A program made the translations under genes and the position numbers. A stretch of 64,000 bases of DNA, taken from an uncultured Eubacteriales bacterium (lineage in GTDB: Bacteria > Bacillota > Clostridia > Oscillospirales > Oscillospiraceae). The notes below the pieces were generated by a model, which was given only the letters and a program-made list of their open reading frames with translations, was not told the DNA's origin and did not search any database. This document shows positions 16,626-27,010 of the stretch, one piece after another. How positions within the stretch are numbered: the first letter of the stretch is position 1; each line of letters begins with the position of its first letter. The stretch spans positions 1 through 64,000 of the forward strand of contig CASFFN010000001.1 of NCBI GenBank assembly GCA_949293985.1, read 5' to 3'.

Positions 16626-17772
16626 GCATTACATTCAGTCGGGAGGTAAGCGGTTGCGGTGCGGCTATACCACCGGCACCTGTGCAGCCCTGGCGGCAGC
16701 GGCGGCCACGCAGCTGCTCCTGACCAAAGAGCCTCCCAAAACCATGGGTCTTATGACCCCCAAGGGAATTTTCGTGGAGGTGGAAATCTCTCAAAGTTCC
16801 CTGGAAGGGGGGAAAGCTACCTGCGGCGTTGTGAAGGACGCCGGGGACGATGTGGACGCCACCCAGGGGCTGCTGATTTGCGCCCAGGTGGAATATTCCC
16901 GGGAGCCGGGCGTCACCATTGACGGCGGCCTGGGGGTGGGCAGAGTGACAAAGCCCGGCCTTGACCAGCCGGTGGGGGCGGCAGCCATCAACCATGTGCC
17001 CCGGCAGATGATTGCCGCCGCCGTGGAGAAGGTGCAAAAAATCTTCGGGGATTCCCGGGGACTGGCGGTGACTATTTTTGTCCCCGACGGAGAGAAAATC
17101 GCCCAAAAGACCTTCAACCCTTATATGGGCATTGTGGGAGGCATTTCCATCCTGGGCACCTCGGGAATTGTGGAGCCCATGAGCATCCAGGCTTTGATTG
17201 ATACCCTGGAGCTGGAAATCCGCCAGGCGGCGGCTTTGGGGGCCAGGGACTTGATTCTGACCCCGGGTAACTACGGCAAGGACTTTCTGGAAGAGCATGG
17301 CCTGGAAGGGGGAAAGATCCCCATCGTGAAGTATTCCAATTTCCTGGGAGAGGCGCTGGATGCCGCTGCTGCCAATGGCTTTTCCCGGGTGCTGCTGGTG
17401 GGCCATTTGGGAAAGTTGGTGAAGCTGGCAGGAGGCATTATGAATACCCATAGCCGGTATGCCGACTGCCGGGGAGAGCTGTTCTGTGCCCATGCCGCCA
17501 TCGCCGGGGCAAGCCGAAAGACTTGTCAGGCTCTGATGGACTGCGCCGCCTCGGACGCCGCCCTGGAGATTTTGCAAAGCCACGGCCTGCTCCAGCCGGT
17601 GCTGGAAAGCCTTTTGGAGCGTATTTCCCACCACCTGCACCGGCGGGTAGCCGGCGCCTATCAGGTGGGTGCGGTGCTGTATTCCAATCAATACGGCTAT
17701 TTAGGAGAAACTGAAGCAGCAAAGGAGATTCTATACATATGGACGGGAAAAAAGGAATTTTTTACGGCGTAG
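16615..17772 (+). CDS. cbiD: Cobalt-precorrin-5B C1-methyltransferase
   Basis: This 385-aa enzyme of the anaerobic corrin pathway methylates C1. It contains the family hallmark RCGYTTGTCAALAA at the N terminus and GGISILGTSGIVEPMS centrally. The ATG at 16615 has GGAG upstream; a longer in-frame start would lie deep inside cbiK. It overlaps cbiK by 11 and cbiL by 34 bases, suggesting tight translational coupling. Confidence 0.95.
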   Translation: MAFEHYIQSGGKRLRCGYTTGTCAALAAAAATQLLLTKEPPKTMGLMTPKGIFVEVEISQSSLEGGKATCGVVKDAGDDVDATQGLLICAQVEYSREPGVTIDGGLGVGRVTKPGLDQPVGAAAINHVPRQMIAAAVEKVQKIFGDSRGLAVTIFVPDGEKIAQKTFNPYMGIVGGISILGTSGIVEPMSIQALIDTLELEIRQAAALGARDLILTPGNYGKDFLEEHGLEGGKIPIVKYSNFLGEALDAAAANGFSRVLLVGHLGKLVKLAGGIMNTHSRYADCRGELFCAHAAIAGASRKTCQALMDCAASDAALEILQSHGLLQPVLESLLERISHHLHRRVAGAYQVGAVLYSNQYGYLGETEAAKEILYIWTGKKEFFTA

Positions 17773-18446
17773 GCATCGGCCCCGGGGACCCGGAGCTTTT
17801 GACCCTGAAAGCCAAGCGGGTTTTGGAAGGCTGCCCGGTGATTGCCACGCCCCGGACCGCAGGCGGGAAGACCCTGGCCCTGGACATTGCCTCCCGGGCG
17901 GTGAACCTGGAGGGGAAAACCATTGTGCCCCTGTTTTTTACCATGGCCCGGGATAAGGAAAAGCAGCACGCCGCCCACTGTCAGGCTGCGGAGGAGATTG
18001 AAAAATATCTTGCCCAGGGCCTGGATGTGGCTATGCTGAACCTGGGAGATGTGTCCATTTTTGCTACTTACAGCTATCTCATGGAAATTTTCCAGAGCAA
18101 GGGCTATGAAACGGTGATGATTCCCGGCGTGCCCAGCTTCTGCGCCATCGCTGCCCGGCTGTCCATCAGCCTTACCACCATGAACCAGCCCCTGCACATT
18201 GTTCCTGCAGGTGGTACGGATCTGGAGGAGGCTCTGGCCATGCCCGGCACCAAAGTGCTGATGAAGGCGGGAAGCCAGATGCAGGAGGTGCTGGAAACTC
18301 TGGATAAGCACAACCTACTGTCTCACAGCGCCCTGGTCTCCAGCTGCGGACTGCCGGAGGAAGCGGTGTATCCCGACCTGTCTCAGAATGCCCCGGAGGG
18401 CAATACCGGCTATTTTGCCACCATTATCGTGAAAGAAGGAGAATGA
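17739..18446 (+). CDS. cbiL: Cobalt-factor II / precorrin-2 C20-methyltransferase
   Basis: This 235-aa SAM-dependent tetrapyrrole methylase carries the GVGIGPGDPELLTLKA N-terminal motif, NLGDVSIFATY in the middle and MIPGVPSFCA, which is typical of the C20 enzyme. It starts within the last 34 bases of cbiD. Its substrate should be the cobalt-sirohydrochlorin made by CbiK. Confidence 0.93.
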   Translation: MDGKKGIFYGVGIGPGDPELLTLKAKRVLEGCPVIATPRTAGGKTLALDIASRAVNLEGKTIVPLFFTMARDKEKQHAAHCQAAEEIEKYLAQGLDVAMLNLGDVSIFATYSYLMEIFQSKGYETVMIPGVPSFCAIAARLSISLTTMNQPLHIVPAGGTDLEEALAMPGTKVLMKAGSQMQEVLETLDKHNLLSHSALVSSCGLPEEAVYPDLSQNAPEGNTGYFATIIVKEGE

Positions 18447-18447
18447 C

Positions 18448-19203
18448 ATGGTACATTTTGTAGGCGCAGGCCCCGGAGCTCCCGACCTCATTACCTTGCG
18501 GGGGGCAGAGCTTCTGAAAACGGCGGATGTGGTGATTTACGCCGGCAGCCTGGTAAATCCGGCCCTTTTGGGAATGTGCAAGGAGGGCTGCTCTATTTAT
18601 AACAGTGCGGAAATGACCCTGGAACAGGTGATTGCCGTCATGAAGGCAGCGGAAGGAGAGGGAAAGACCACCCTCCGGCTGCACACCGGCGACCCCTGTC
18701 TTTACGGCGCCATCCGGGAGCAGATGGACGAGCTGGACAAGCTGGGGATCTCCTATGACGATACCCCCGGCGTATCCAGTTTCTGCGGCGCGGCGGCTGC
18801 TGCCCATGCGGAGTACACCCTGCCGGAGGTGAGCCAGAGTGTGATCATCACCCGGATGGCCGGGCGTACCCCGGTGCCGGAGCGGGAGGGGATTGCCGCT
18901 TTGGCCGCCCACGGGGCAACCATGGTGGTGTTCCTGTCCGCCGGTATGCTGGACGGCCTCCAGGCGGAGCTTCTGAAAGGAACCTATACGGAGAATACCC
19001 CGGCTGCGCTTGTGTATAAGGCTACCTGGCCGGAAGAGAAGGTGGTGCGCTGCACTCTGGGGCAGCTGGCGGAGGCCGGCAGAACCCACGGTATCCGCAA
19101 GACCGCCCTGGTGCTGGTGGGAGATTTCCTGGCGGGAGAATACCGGCGGAGCAAGCTTTATGACCCCTCCTTTACCACCGAGTTCCGGGAGGCAATCCAA
19201 TGA
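18448..19203 (+). CDS. cbiF: Cobalt-precorrin-4 C11-methyltransferase
   Basis: This 251-aa tetrapyrrole methylase begins VHFVGAGPGAPDLITLRG, has the CbiF-type YAGSLVNPALL stretch, and carries LHTGDPCLYGAIREQ and GVSSFCGAAAA, all features of the C11 enzyme family. It follows cbiL by one base and overlaps cbiG by four. Confidence 0.94.
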   Translation: MVHFVGAGPGAPDLITLRGAELLKTADVVIYAGSLVNPALLGMCKEGCSIYNSAEMTLEQVIAVMKAAEGEGKTTLRLHTGDPCLYGAIREQMDELDKLGISYDDTPGVSSFCGAAAAAHAEYTLPEVSQSVIITRMAGRTPVPEREGIAALAAHGATMVVFLSAGMLDGLQAELLKGTYTENTPAALVYKATWPEEKVVRCTLGQLAEAGRTHGIRKTALVLVGDFLAGEYRRSKLYDPSFTTEFREAIQ

Positions 19204-20189
19204 ATATCCGGCTGATTGCCTTCACGGACCGGGGCTTCCGGCTGGCCCAAAGGCTGGCGGAGGCGCTGCCCGGGAAAGCGGAGCGGTGCGGAGAGACCCG
19301 TAGCCTCCAAGAATGGACGGCGGAAGCTTTTCCCAATGTCCAGGCCCTGATTTTTGTGGGGGCTGCCGGGATAGGAGTGCGGGCCATCGCCCCTTATGTG
19401 AAAAGCAAGGCGCAGGATCCGGCGGTGGTGGTGGTGGACGAGAAAGGCCAATTTGCCATTCCCATTTTAAGCGGCCACCTGGGAGGCGCCAACGATCTGG
19501 CAAGGAAAATCGCGGCCCTCATTGGCGCCCAGCCGGTGATTACCACCGCAACGGATGTGAACCGGGTATTTGCGGTGGATGAGTGGGCAAAACGGCAAAA
19601 CTGCCATGTGGCAAACCCGGAGCGTATCAAGCTGGTGTCCGGCAAACTCCTGTCCGGCAGGGAAGTTACCGTCCGCTGTCCCTGGCCGGTGGCGGGAAAG
19701 CTCCCTGCCCTTGTGCGGCTGGGCGAGGAGAAGCCGGATGTGAATGTGGATATTCACAAATCCTTCCAGGAAGCTTTGTGCCTGGTTCCCAGAATCGCCG
19801 TGCTGGGGGTGGGCTGCAAAAAAGGAACCACCCGGGAGGCGCTGGAAAGGGCCTTTGAAAAGCTTTTGCGGACATATAGCCTCAATCCGCAGGCGGTGTG
19901 CCGGATTTGCAGCATCGACCTGAAAAAGGAGGAGCCGGGGCTTCTGGCCTTTGCCCAGGCCCATGGCTGGCATTTTGAAACCTTTTCCGCCCGGGAGTTA
20001 GCGGCGGCGCCGGGTGAGTTTTCTGCTTCCGGCTTCGTGAAAAGCGTCACCGGGGTGGACAATGTGTGTGAGCGCAGCGCCCTTCTGGGAAGCGGCGGAA
20101 CCCTTATCATCAAGAAAAATGCAGGGGATGGGATTACCATGGCGGTGGCTGTGGAGCCCTATGCCCCGGATTGGAGTTACAATGAATAA
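19200..20189 (+). CDS. cbiG: Cobalt-precorrin-5A hydrolase
   Basis: This 329-aa enzyme opens the delta-lactone of cobalt-precorrin-5A and releases the C20 fragment. The N-terminal half has VGAAGIGVRAIAPYV and LSGHLGGANDLA, and the C-terminal domain starts near VLGVGCKKGTT, as in the usual two-part CbiG. Start and stop overlap both neighbours, consistent with one transcript. Confidence 0.94.
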   Translation: MNIRLIAFTDRGFRLAQRLAEALPGKAERCGETRSLQEWTAEAFPNVQALIFVGAAGIGVRAIAPYVKSKAQDPAVVVVDEKGQFAIPILSGHLGGANDLARKIAALIGAQPVITTATDVNRVFAVDEWAKRQNCHVANPERIKLVSGKLLSGREVTVRCPWPVAGKLPALVRLGEEKPDVNVDIHKSFQEALCLVPRIAVLGVGCKKGTTREALERAFEKLLRTYSLNPQAVCRICSIDLKKEEPGLLAFAQAHGWHFETFSARELAAAPGEFSASGFVKSVTGVDNVCERSALLGSGGTLIIKKNAGDGITMAVAVEPYAPDWSYNE

Positions 20190-20916
20190 GCTGTATCTGG
20201 TTGGGATCGGCCCAGGCGGGGAGGTTTTTATGACTGCCCAGGCAAGAGCTGTCATGGAAAAGGCGGATGTGCTGTGCGGCTACACCGTGTATGTGGATTT
20301 GGTGAAGGGTCTATACCCGGAAAAAGAGGTGTTCACCACCCCCATGAAGCGGGAGATGGAACGCTGCCGGAAGGCTCTGGAGATTGCCCAGGGGGGCAAA
20401 ACCGTCGCCATGGTGTGCAGCGGCGACGCCGGGGTCTACGGCATGGCCGGCCCCATTCTGGAGCTGCTGGGGGAATATCCCAATGTGGATGTGGAAGTAG
20501 TGCCGGGCGTAACCTCCGCCACCTCCGGCGCGGCGGTGCTGGGCGCGCCTCTTATGCACGATTTTTGCGTGATTTCCCTTTCCGACCTGCTGACCCCCAT
20601 GGAAAAGATTGAAAAACGGCTGCAATGCGCGGCGGAAGGGGACTTTGTCACCTGCATTTATAACCCCTCCTCCAAAAAGCGCAGCACCTACCTGGAAAAG
20701 GCCTGCAATATTTTCCTGGCTGCGGGAAGAAGCCCGGAGACCGTCTGCGGCTGGGTGAAGAACATCGGCCGGGAGGGGCAGGAATTCAAGGTACTGACCC
20801 TGAAGGAGCTGGCAAAGGAGCAGGTGGATATGTTTACTACCGTGTTCATCGGTTCCTCCGCCACCCGGAGAATGGGGGACAAAATGGTCACCCCGAGAGG
20901 ATATGAGGCCAAATGA
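20182..20916 (+). CDS. cbiH: Cobalt-factor III / precorrin-3B C17-methyltransferase
   Basis: This 244-aa tetrapyrrole methylase contracts the ring and methylates C17. Motifs are LYLVGIGPGGEVFMT, VCGYTVYVDL-like CGYTVYVDLVKGLYP, CSGDAGVYGMAGP and YNPSSKKRS, all characteristic of the C17 group. The ATG at 20182 overlaps cbiG by 8 bases; the longer in-frame ORF upstream is not needed. It lacks the extra iron-sulfur domain seen in some CbiH forms. Confidence 0.93.
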   Translation: MNKLYLVGIGPGGEVFMTAQARAVMEKADVLCGYTVYVDLVKGLYPEKEVFTTPMKREMERCRKALEIAQGGKTVAMVCSGDAGVYGMAGPILELLGEYPNVDVEVVPGVTSATSGAAVLGAPLMHDFCVISLSDLLTPMEKIEKRLQCAAEGDFVTCIYNPSSKKRSTYLEKACNIFLAAGRSPETVCGWVKNIGREGQEFKVLTLKELAKEQVDMFTTVFIGSSATRRMGDKMVTPRGYEAK

Positions 20917-21656
20917 AGCACATTGTCATTTTCGGGGGTACGACGGAGGGACGGGAACTGGCGGAAGCCCTGGCCGGGAAACCCCTTTCCCTTACGGTTT
21001 GCGTGGCGACGGAGTACGGCAAGGAGGAGCAGGGGGAGCTTCCCGGGGTGCAGGTACGCAGCGGACGGCTGGACGCCACCGGCATGGAAAAGCTTCTGAA
21101 GGGGGCCAGCCTGTGCGTGGATGCTACCCACCCCTATGCCAAAGAGGCGAGCAAAAATATCCGCTCAGCCTGCGGCAGTACCGGCGTCCCCTACCGCCGC
21201 CTGCTGCGGAAGGCCAGCCCGCTGCCGGAATCTGCCGTGACGGTGGAAACCGCCAAAGCGGCGGCAGAGTACCTGGCGGACAAGCCGGGAAATGTGCTGC
21301 TGACCACCGGCTCCAAGGAGCTGGCTTCTTATGAAAGCCTGGAGCGGCAGCGTCTTTTCCCCAGAGTGCTGCCTTTGATGGATAGTTTACGGCTGTGCGA
21401 GGCGGCGGGGATTCCCCATAAAAATATTCTGGCTCTGCAAGGCCCCTTTTCCCGGGAGCTGAACGAGGCAATCATCCGTCAATATAATATTTCCTGGCTG
21501 GTAACCAAGGACGGCGGCGCCGCAGGCGGCTTTGCCGAAAAGGTGGAGGCGGCGGAACATACCGGCGTCCGGCTGGTGGTCATTGCCAGACCCCGGGAAA
21601 CAGGGCAGGATTTTGAAACGGTGCTTCGGGAATGCGAGGATTTTCTATGGAAGTAA
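20913..21656 (+). CDS. cbiJ: Cobalt-precorrin-6A reductase
   Basis: This 247-aa NAD(P)H-dependent reductase begins KHIVIFGGTTEGRELAEAL. It has DATHPYAKEASKNI and LLTTGSKELASY, hallmarks of the CbiJ/CobK family, and VTKDGGAAGGFAEKVEAA near the C terminus. It overlaps cbiH by four bases, and the next gene starts inside its 3' end. Confidence 0.94.
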   Translation: MKHIVIFGGTTEGRELAEALAGKPLSLTVCVATEYGKEEQGELPGVQVRSGRLDATGMEKLLKGASLCVDATHPYAKEASKNIRSACGSTGVPYRRLLRKASPLPESAVTVETAKAAAEYLADKPGNVLLTTGSKELASYESLERQRLFPRVLPLMDSLRLCEAAGIPHKNILALQGPFSRELNEAIIRQYNISWLVTKDGGAAGGFAEKVEAAEHTGVRLVVIARPRETGQDFETVLRECEDFLWK

Positions 21657-22849
21657 TTTTGGCTGCCCTGGGTGGCGGCACCCCCAATACTTTGACTTCC
21701 GAGTGTATGGAGGCGTTAAAGAGCGCCGGGAAGATTATCGGCGCACGGCGGCTTTTGGAGACGCTTCCGGAGGGCATTTCCTCGGAGCGTATCCCGGCGG
21801 TGAAGCCCCAGGAGATTCTGGAGGCCATTTCCGGGACAGAATCCACATGCGTGGTGGTATACAGCGGCGATACGGGTTTTTACTCCGGTACCCGGAGTCT
21901 TCTGCCCCTTTTGCAGGAGCGGGGGATTCCCTTCCGGGTGCTGCCGGGGATTTCCAGCGTCCAGCTCCTTTCCGCCCGGCTTTTGCGGCCCTGGCAGGAC
22001 TGGAATCTGGTGTCTGCCCACGGAACCCACTGCCCTGTGGTAGCGGAGGTTACCAAGGGCAAGCCCACCTTCTTTCTGACCGGCGGTAAGGATACGGGGG
22101 TACAAGCCCTGTGCACCCGGCTGACCCAGGCGGGGCTGGGGGATTTGCCCATTACGGTGGGGGAGCGGCTTTCCTACCCGGAGGAAAAAATCACCCGGGG
22201 AACTGCCCGGGAACTGGCAGAAATGTCCTTTCACCCTCTGGCGGTGATGCTGGCAGAGCCTGCACCCACCCAGCCCCGGCGGTGCCCCGGCTATCCGGAC
22301 AGCGCCTTTATCCGGGGAGAGGTACCCATGACCAAGCAGGAGGTGCGCGCTGCCGTCCTTTCCAAGCTGGCGGTTGCCCCCGGGGATATTCTCTGGGATG
22401 TGGGCGCCGGCACCGGAAGCGTCAGCGTGGAAATGGCCCTGGCTGCCTCCCAAGGGGAGGTGTACGCCGTGGAGTGCAACCCGGAGGGCTGCGCCCTCAT
22501 CGCCCAAAACCGGGAGAAATTCGCCGCCTGGAACCTGCACATTGTGGAGGGCCGGGCACCGGAGGCACTGGAAGCCCTGCCTGCCCCGGACGCTGTGTTT
22601 CTGGGCGGCACCAAAGGAGCCATGGAACCAATTCTTCACTGCGCAGTGGAGAAGAACCCCCGGGTTCGTATCTGTATTTCCGCCATCGCCCTGGAGACCC
22701 TTTCCCAGGCCATTGGCGCCCTGAATACCCTGGGCTACCGGGTGGAGGTCAGTCAGATTGCCGTCAGCCGCAGCAAGGGCGTGGGCAAGCTCCACCTGCT
22801 GATGGCCAATAACCCGGTGTTTTTGATAACAGGAGAAAAAGATGATTGA
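21647..22849 (+). CDS. cbiET: Fused CbiE-CbiT methyltransferase/decarboxylase
   Basis: This 400-aa fusion methylates C5 and C15 and removes the acetate carboxyl of precorrin-7/6B. The N-terminal CbiE part (about 1-210) has YSGDTGFYSGTRSL. The C-terminal CbiT part (about 215-400) starts TKQEVRAAVLSKL, with the SAM site WDVGAGTGSVSVEMA. The ATG at 21647 is chosen over 21632 because GAGGA lies six bases upstream. Separate genes exist in other species; here they are one reading frame. Confidence 0.94.
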   Translation: MEVILAALGGGTPNTLTSECMEALKSAGKIIGARRLLETLPEGISSERIPAVKPQEILEAISGTESTCVVVYSGDTGFYSGTRSLLPLLQERGIPFRVLPGISSVQLLSARLLRPWQDWNLVSAHGTHCPVVAEVTKGKPTFFLTGGKDTGVQALCTRLTQAGLGDLPITVGERLSYPEEKITRGTARELAEMSFHPLAVMLAEPAPTQPRRCPGYPDSAFIRGEVPMTKQEVRAAVLSKLAVAPGDILWDVGAGTGSVSVEMALAASQGEVYAVECNPEGCALIAQNREKFAAWNLHIVEGRAPEALEALPAPDAVFLGGTKGAMEPILHCAVEKNPRVRICISAIALETLSQAIGALNTLGYRVEVSQIAVSRSKGVGKLHLLMANNPVFLITGEKDD

Positions 22850-24206
22850 ATTTCTGATGGCAGCGCCGGCCTCCGGCAGCGGAAAAACCGCCCTGACCTG
22901 CGCCATGCTGGAAGCCCTCCGCCGCCGGGGCCTGAATCCCTGTGCCTTCAAGTGCGGTCCGGACTACATCGACCCCATGTTCCACCGCTCCGTATTGCAG
23001 GTGGACAGCCACAACCTGGATTTGTTTTTGGCAGAGCCGGAGCAGGTGAGAAAGCTCTATGCCCGGTATTCCGCGGGCCATGGGGCCAGTGTGGTAGAGG
23101 GGGTCATGGGCTTTTATGACGGCCTGGGGGGCTCTACGGCGGAGGCCAGCGCCTGGCACCTGGCGGATACTTTGAACCTGCCGGTGGTGCTGGTGCTGCG
23201 GCCCAAGGGTGCCAGCCTGACCCTGGCAGCCCAGGTAAAGGGGCTGTTGACATTCCGCCGGGAAAGTCATATTATGGGGATAATCCTGAATGATTGCTCT
23301 CCCATGCTCTATAAGAGCCTTGCTCCCATGCTGGAGCGGGAAACCGGCCTTCCGGTGCTGGGGTACCTGCCTCATATGGAGGAAGCCCGGTTTGAAAGCC
23401 GCCATCTGGGACTGCTGACAGCCGGGGAAATCGGTGACCTGAAGCAGAGAATTGCCGCCCTTGCCACCCAGCTGGAAAAGTCCGTGGATTTGGACAGACT
23501 CTTTGCCCATTGCACCGGTGAAATCAACCGGGATTTGACGGCAAAAGCCCAGCCCCGGGAGAAAAAGACGGTGATTGCCGTGGCCTGTGATGAGGCTTTT
23601 TGCTTCCTCTATGCCGAAACCCTGGATGCCCTCCGGGAGGCTGGGGCAGAGCTGCGGTATTTTAGCCCCCTGGAAGATGAAAAGCTCCCGGAAGATATCG
23701 GCGGACTGTACCTGCCGGGAGGCTACCCGGAGCTGTATGCGGAAAAACTGTCCCGGAATACCGCCATGCTGACCTCCATCGCCCAAATGGTGCGGGAGGG
23801 GCTTCCTACGGTTGCGGAGTGCGGCGGTTTTTTGTACCTTGGTAAGACTCTGGAAGGGGCGGACGGAAACGATTTGCCTATGGCGGGGGTGCTGCCGGGA
23901 GAGGGGAAGCGGCAGAAGCGTCTGGTGCGCTTCGGCTATGCCCGGCTGACCGCAAAGCAGGACTCAATGCTCTTTCGGGCGGGAGAGGAAATCCCCGTCC
24001 ATGAATTTCACTATTGGGACTCCACGGAAAACGGCAGGGACTTTGCGGCGCGGAAGCCGGTGACCGGCAGAAGCTGGGAATGCGGCTTTGCCACACCTAC
24101 CCTGTACGCCGGATTCCCCCACCTGTATTTTGCCGGGAATCCCCGGCTGGCCCAGCGGTTTGCAGATGCTGCGGCCCAATACCAAGAGAAACAAAAAGGA
24201 GACTGA
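22842..24206 (+). CDS. cbiA: Cobyrinate a,c-diamide synthase
   Basis: This 454-aa glutamine amidotransferase forms the a and c amides using ATP and glutamine. The N-terminal P-loop domain has [13 protein letters not shown] and [11 protein letters not shown]. The C-terminal GATase domain has LPGGYPEL and the nucleophile Cys in [10 protein letters not shown], with an HEFHYW histidine later. It overlaps cbiET by 8 bases. Confidence 0.95.
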   Translation: MIEFLMAAPASGSGKTALTCAMLEALRRRGLNPCAFKCGPDYIDPMFHRSVLQVDSHNLDLFLAEPEQVRKLYARYSAGHGASVVEGVMGFYDGLGGSTAEASAWHLADTLNLPVVLVLRPKGASLTLAAQVKGLLTFRRESHIMGIILNDCSPMLYKSLAPMLERETGLPVLGYLPHMEEARFESRHLGLLTAGEIGDLKQRIAALATQLEKSVDLDRLFAHCTGEINRDLTAKAQPREKKTVIAVACDEAFCFLYAETLDALREAGAELRYFSPLEDEKLPEDIGGLYLPGGYPELYAEKLSRNTAMLTSIAQMVREGLPTVAECGGFLYLGKTLEGADGNDLPMAGVLPGEGKRQKRLVRFGYARLTAKQDSMLFRAGEEIPVHEFHYWDSTENGRDFAARKPVTGRSWECGFATPTLYAGFPHLYFAGNPRLAQRFADAAAQYQEKQKGD

Positions 24207-24210
24207 AGCC

Positions 24211-25695
24211 ATGGCCAAGTGTATTATGGTGCAGGGCACCATGTCCGGTGCAGGCAAGAGCCTGCTGGCCACAGCCCTTTGCCGGATTTTCCGGCAGGAC
24301 GGCTACCGGGTTGCGCCCTTCAAGAGCCAGAACATGGCGCTGAACAGTTACATCACCCGGGACGGCCTGGAAATGGGCCGGGCTCAGGTGGCCCAGGCGG
24401 AGGCCGCCGGTATCGAGCCGGATGTGCGGATGAACCCCATCCTTCTCAAGCCCTCCAGCGACACCGGAAGCCAGTTGATTGTGAACGGCGAGGTGCGGGG
24501 GCTTTACCGGGCAGCGGACTATTTTAGGATGAAAAAGTCCCTGATTCCCGATATTCTGGAAGCGTTTGAAAGTTTAAGCAAGGAAAATGATATTATCGTC
24601 CTGGAAGGGGCGGGAAGCCCTGCGGAAATCAACCTGAAATCCGACGATATTGTAAATATGGGCATGGCAAAGCTGGTGAACGCCCCTGTTATCCTGGTGG
24701 GTGACATTGACCGGGGCGGCGTGTTTGCCCAGCTGTACGGCACGGTGGAGCTGCTGGAGCCGGAGGAACGGCAGCGGATTGTGGGCACGGTCATCAACAA
24801 GTTCCGGGGGGATGTGAAAATCCTCCAGCCGGGCCTTAGCATGCTGGAAGAAAAGACCCACCTGCCGGTGTTGGGCGTGGTGCCCTATACCAAGGCAGAC
24901 ATTGACGATGAGGATTCTCTTGCGCCTCGCCTGGGCCGGACCCAGCAGCATGCCCCGGTGGACATTGCGGTGATTCGTCTCCCCAGAATCTCCAATTTTA
25001 CGGACTTTTCTCCCTTGGAAAGCCATAGCTGCCTGGGAGTCCGGTATGTGGACAAGGTAAGCCAGCTGGGAACGCCGGACTTGGTGATTTTCCCCGGCAC
25101 CAAAAACACCATGGGAGACCTGGCCTGGCTCCGGCAAAGCGGACTGGAGGCTGCTGTCCAGAAGCTGGTGTCCGGCGGCACCCCTATCTTAGGCGTGTGC
25201 GGCGGCTACCAGATGCTGGGCTGCACCCTCTCCGACCCGGATTGTGTGGAGGAGGGAGGAAGCATGCAGGGCATGGGACTGCTGCCCTGCGATACGGTGT
25301 TCTCCCCCCAGAAGACCCGCACCCGGGTACAGGCCCAGGTGCTGCCGGAGCAGCTCTCCGGTGCCCGGCTGGACGGCTACGAAATTCATATGGGCAAAAC
25401 CACAAGAAACGCCGGAACCGCTTTTTGCGCCTTGACGGACGGCAAGGAGGACGGTACCGTGCTGGGCAATGTGTTCGGCACCTATCTTCACGGCCTCTTT
25501 GACACCGGGGATCTGGTGGAGAAGCTGGCAAACTGGCTTTTGAAGCGGAAGGGTCTGAAGCCCCAGACCGCCCGTGTGGAGAGCCATTGGGAGTACAAGC
25601 AGCGGCAGTATGATATTCTGGCTCAGGCGGTCCGGGAGAACCTGGACATGGAGAAAATCTATGCCGCCATGGATGCTTACGCAAAGGAGGACTGA
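24211..25695 (+). CDS. cbiP: Cobyric acid synthase
   Basis: This 494-aa amidotransferase adds amides at positions b, d, e and g. The P-loop is [18 protein letters not shown], followed by [12 protein letters not shown], both typical. The GATase nucleophile lies in [20 protein letters not shown] precedes the ATG at 24211; a longer in-frame start exists but would lie inside cbiA. Family members normally act on the adenosylated corrinoid. Confidence 0.95.
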   Translation: MAKCIMVQGTMSGAGKSLLATALCRIFRQDGYRVAPFKSQNMALNSYITRDGLEMGRAQVAQAEAAGIEPDVRMNPILLKPSSDTGSQLIVNGEVRGLYRAADYFRMKKSLIPDILEAFESLSKENDIIVLEGAGSPAEINLKSDDIVNMGMAKLVNAPVILVGDIDRGGVFAQLYGTVELLEPEERQRIVGTVINKFRGDVKILQPGLSMLEEKTHLPVLGVVPYTKADIDDEDSLAPRLGRTQQHAPVDIAVIRLPRISNFTDFSPLESHSCLGVRYVDKVSQLGTPDLVIFPGTKNTMGDLAWLRQSGLEAAVQKLVSGGTPILGVCGGYQMLGCTLSDPDCVEEGGSMQGMGLLPCDTVFSPQKTRTRVQAQVLPEQLSGARLDGYEIHMGKTTRNAGTAFCALTDGKEDGTVLGNVFGTYLHGLFDTGDLVEKLANWLLKRKGLKPQTARVESHWEYKQRQYDILAQAVRENLDMEKIYAAMDAYAKED

Positions 25696-25698
25696 CCT

Positions 25699-26376
25699 GT
25701 GACGGAGCATAAGCTTCCCGCAGACATTGAGCGGACAAGCCTTTCCATTATTACGAAGGAATTGGAGGCCCTGGGCATTGCCCTGGAGCCGGAAAACGCC
25801 CCGGTGGTGAAGCGGGTCATCCACACCACTGCGGACTTTGACTATGCGAAAAACTTATATTTAAGCTCCGGGGCTGTAGCCCTGGGGGCATCAGCCCTGG
25901 CAAAAGGCACGCCTATCATCACCGACACCAACATGGCAAGAGCCGGGGTGAGTAAGCCGGGCCTTGCCAAGTGCGGCGGTGAGGCGCTGTGCTTTATGGC
26001 AGAGCCGGAGGTGGCGGAAGCGGCTAAGGCTGCGGGAACTACCCGGGCGGCGGCGGCGGTGAAAAAGGCCGCAGCCCTGTACCCCACGGGAATTTTTGCC
26101 GTGGGCAACGCTCCCACGGCCCTCCTTGCTTTGTGTGAGGAAATGGAGAACAACCCGGATTTTCGTCCGGCTCTCATTGTGGGGGTACCGGTGGGTTTTG
26201 TGAATGTGGTGGAGAGTAAGGAACTGCTGGTAAAAACCTGCCGGAAGTTTTCCGTGCCGGTGATTGCCGCCATGGGACGAAAGGGCGGCAGCAATGTGGC
26301 GGCAGCCATCTGCAACGCTCTTATTTACACCGCAGCGGATATGCTGGACCCCACCAACCGGGGCTGGCAAGGATAA
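25699..26376 (+). CDS. cbiC: Cobalt-precorrin-8 methylmutase
   Basis: This 225-aa enzyme moves a methyl group from C11 to C12, giving (cobalt) hydrogenobyrinate. The catalytic His is in VKRVIHTTADFDY near residue 43, and ITDTNMARAGV and VGVPVGFVN are conserved. It starts with GTG, three bases after cbiP, with AAAGGAGG overlapping the previous stop. Confidence 0.94.
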   Translation: MTEHKLPADIERTSLSIITKELEALGIALEPENAPVVKRVIHTTADFDYAKNLYLSSGAVALGASALAKGTPIITDTNMARAGVSKPGLAKCGGEALCFMAEPEVAEAAKAAGTTRAAAAVKKAAALYPTGIFAVGNAPTALLALCEEMENNPDFRPALIVGVPVGFVNVVESKELLVKTCRKFSVPVIAAMGRKGGSNVAAAICNALIYTAADMLDPTNRGWQG

Positions 26377-26386
26377 GGTAGAATTT

Positions 26387-27010
26387 ATGACTTATTTTCC
26401 CATGTTTTTGAAGCTGGAAAACGCTCCATGCCTGGTGGCAGGAGGCGGGGCTGTAGCCCTGCGGAAGGTAAAAACCCTTCTGTCCTCCGGTGCGGAGATT
26501 ACCCTTGTAGCGCCGGAAATTGTTCCGGAGCTGGAGAAATTTCCCCGGGTTCACCTGGTAAAAAGGCGCTTTTGCCCGGAGGATCTGGAGGGAATGACCC
26601 TGGCTGTGGCGGCTACGGACGAAGCGGATGTGAACCGGGAGATTGCCCGGCTGTGCCGGGGGCTGCGGATTCCCGTGAATGTGGCAGACCAACCGGAGGA
26701 AGGCACCTTTGTCTTTCCGGCGGTGTTGCAAAAAGGAAGCCTTACCATCGGTGTATCCACCGGTGGGGCAAGCCCCGCAGCAGCGGTGTATGTAAAGGAA
26801 AAAATTGCCGCTGTGCTTTCCGGGGAAGATGAGAATTTTCAGGAAATTCTGGACTATTTGGCCCAAATGCGGCCGATTGTAAAGCAGGAGGTGGCAGAAC
26901 CCCACCGGAAAGCTTTGTTTTTGCGGCTGTTTGATTTGTGTATGGAGAAAAATCGGCCGCTGACCCAGGATGAGTGGGTAGCGTTGCGGCAGGAAGGAAA
27001 AATGCCATGA
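26387..27010 (+). CDS. sirC: Precorrin-2 dehydrogenase
   Basis: This 207-aa protein oxidises precorrin-2 to sirohydrochlorin using NAD+. The Rossmann motif is LVAGGGAVALRKVKTLL, then VAATDEADVNREIA and NVADQPEEGTFVFPA. It has the Met8p/SirC-like N-terminal half of CysG. The enzyme links the CobA step to cobalt insertion by CbiK and possibly to siroheme. The start at 26387 gives the expected length; the next gene overlaps its end by four bases. Confidence 0.92.
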   Translation: MTYFPMFLKLENAPCLVAGGGAVALRKVKTLLSSGAEITLVAPEIVPELEKFPRVHLVKRRFCPEDLEGMTLAVAATDEADVNREIARLCRGLRIPVNVADQPEEGTFVFPAVLQKGSLTIGVSTGGASPAAAVYVKEKIAAVLSGEDENFQEILDYLAQMRPIVKQEVAEPHRKALFLRLFDLCMEKNRPLTQDEWVALRQEGKMP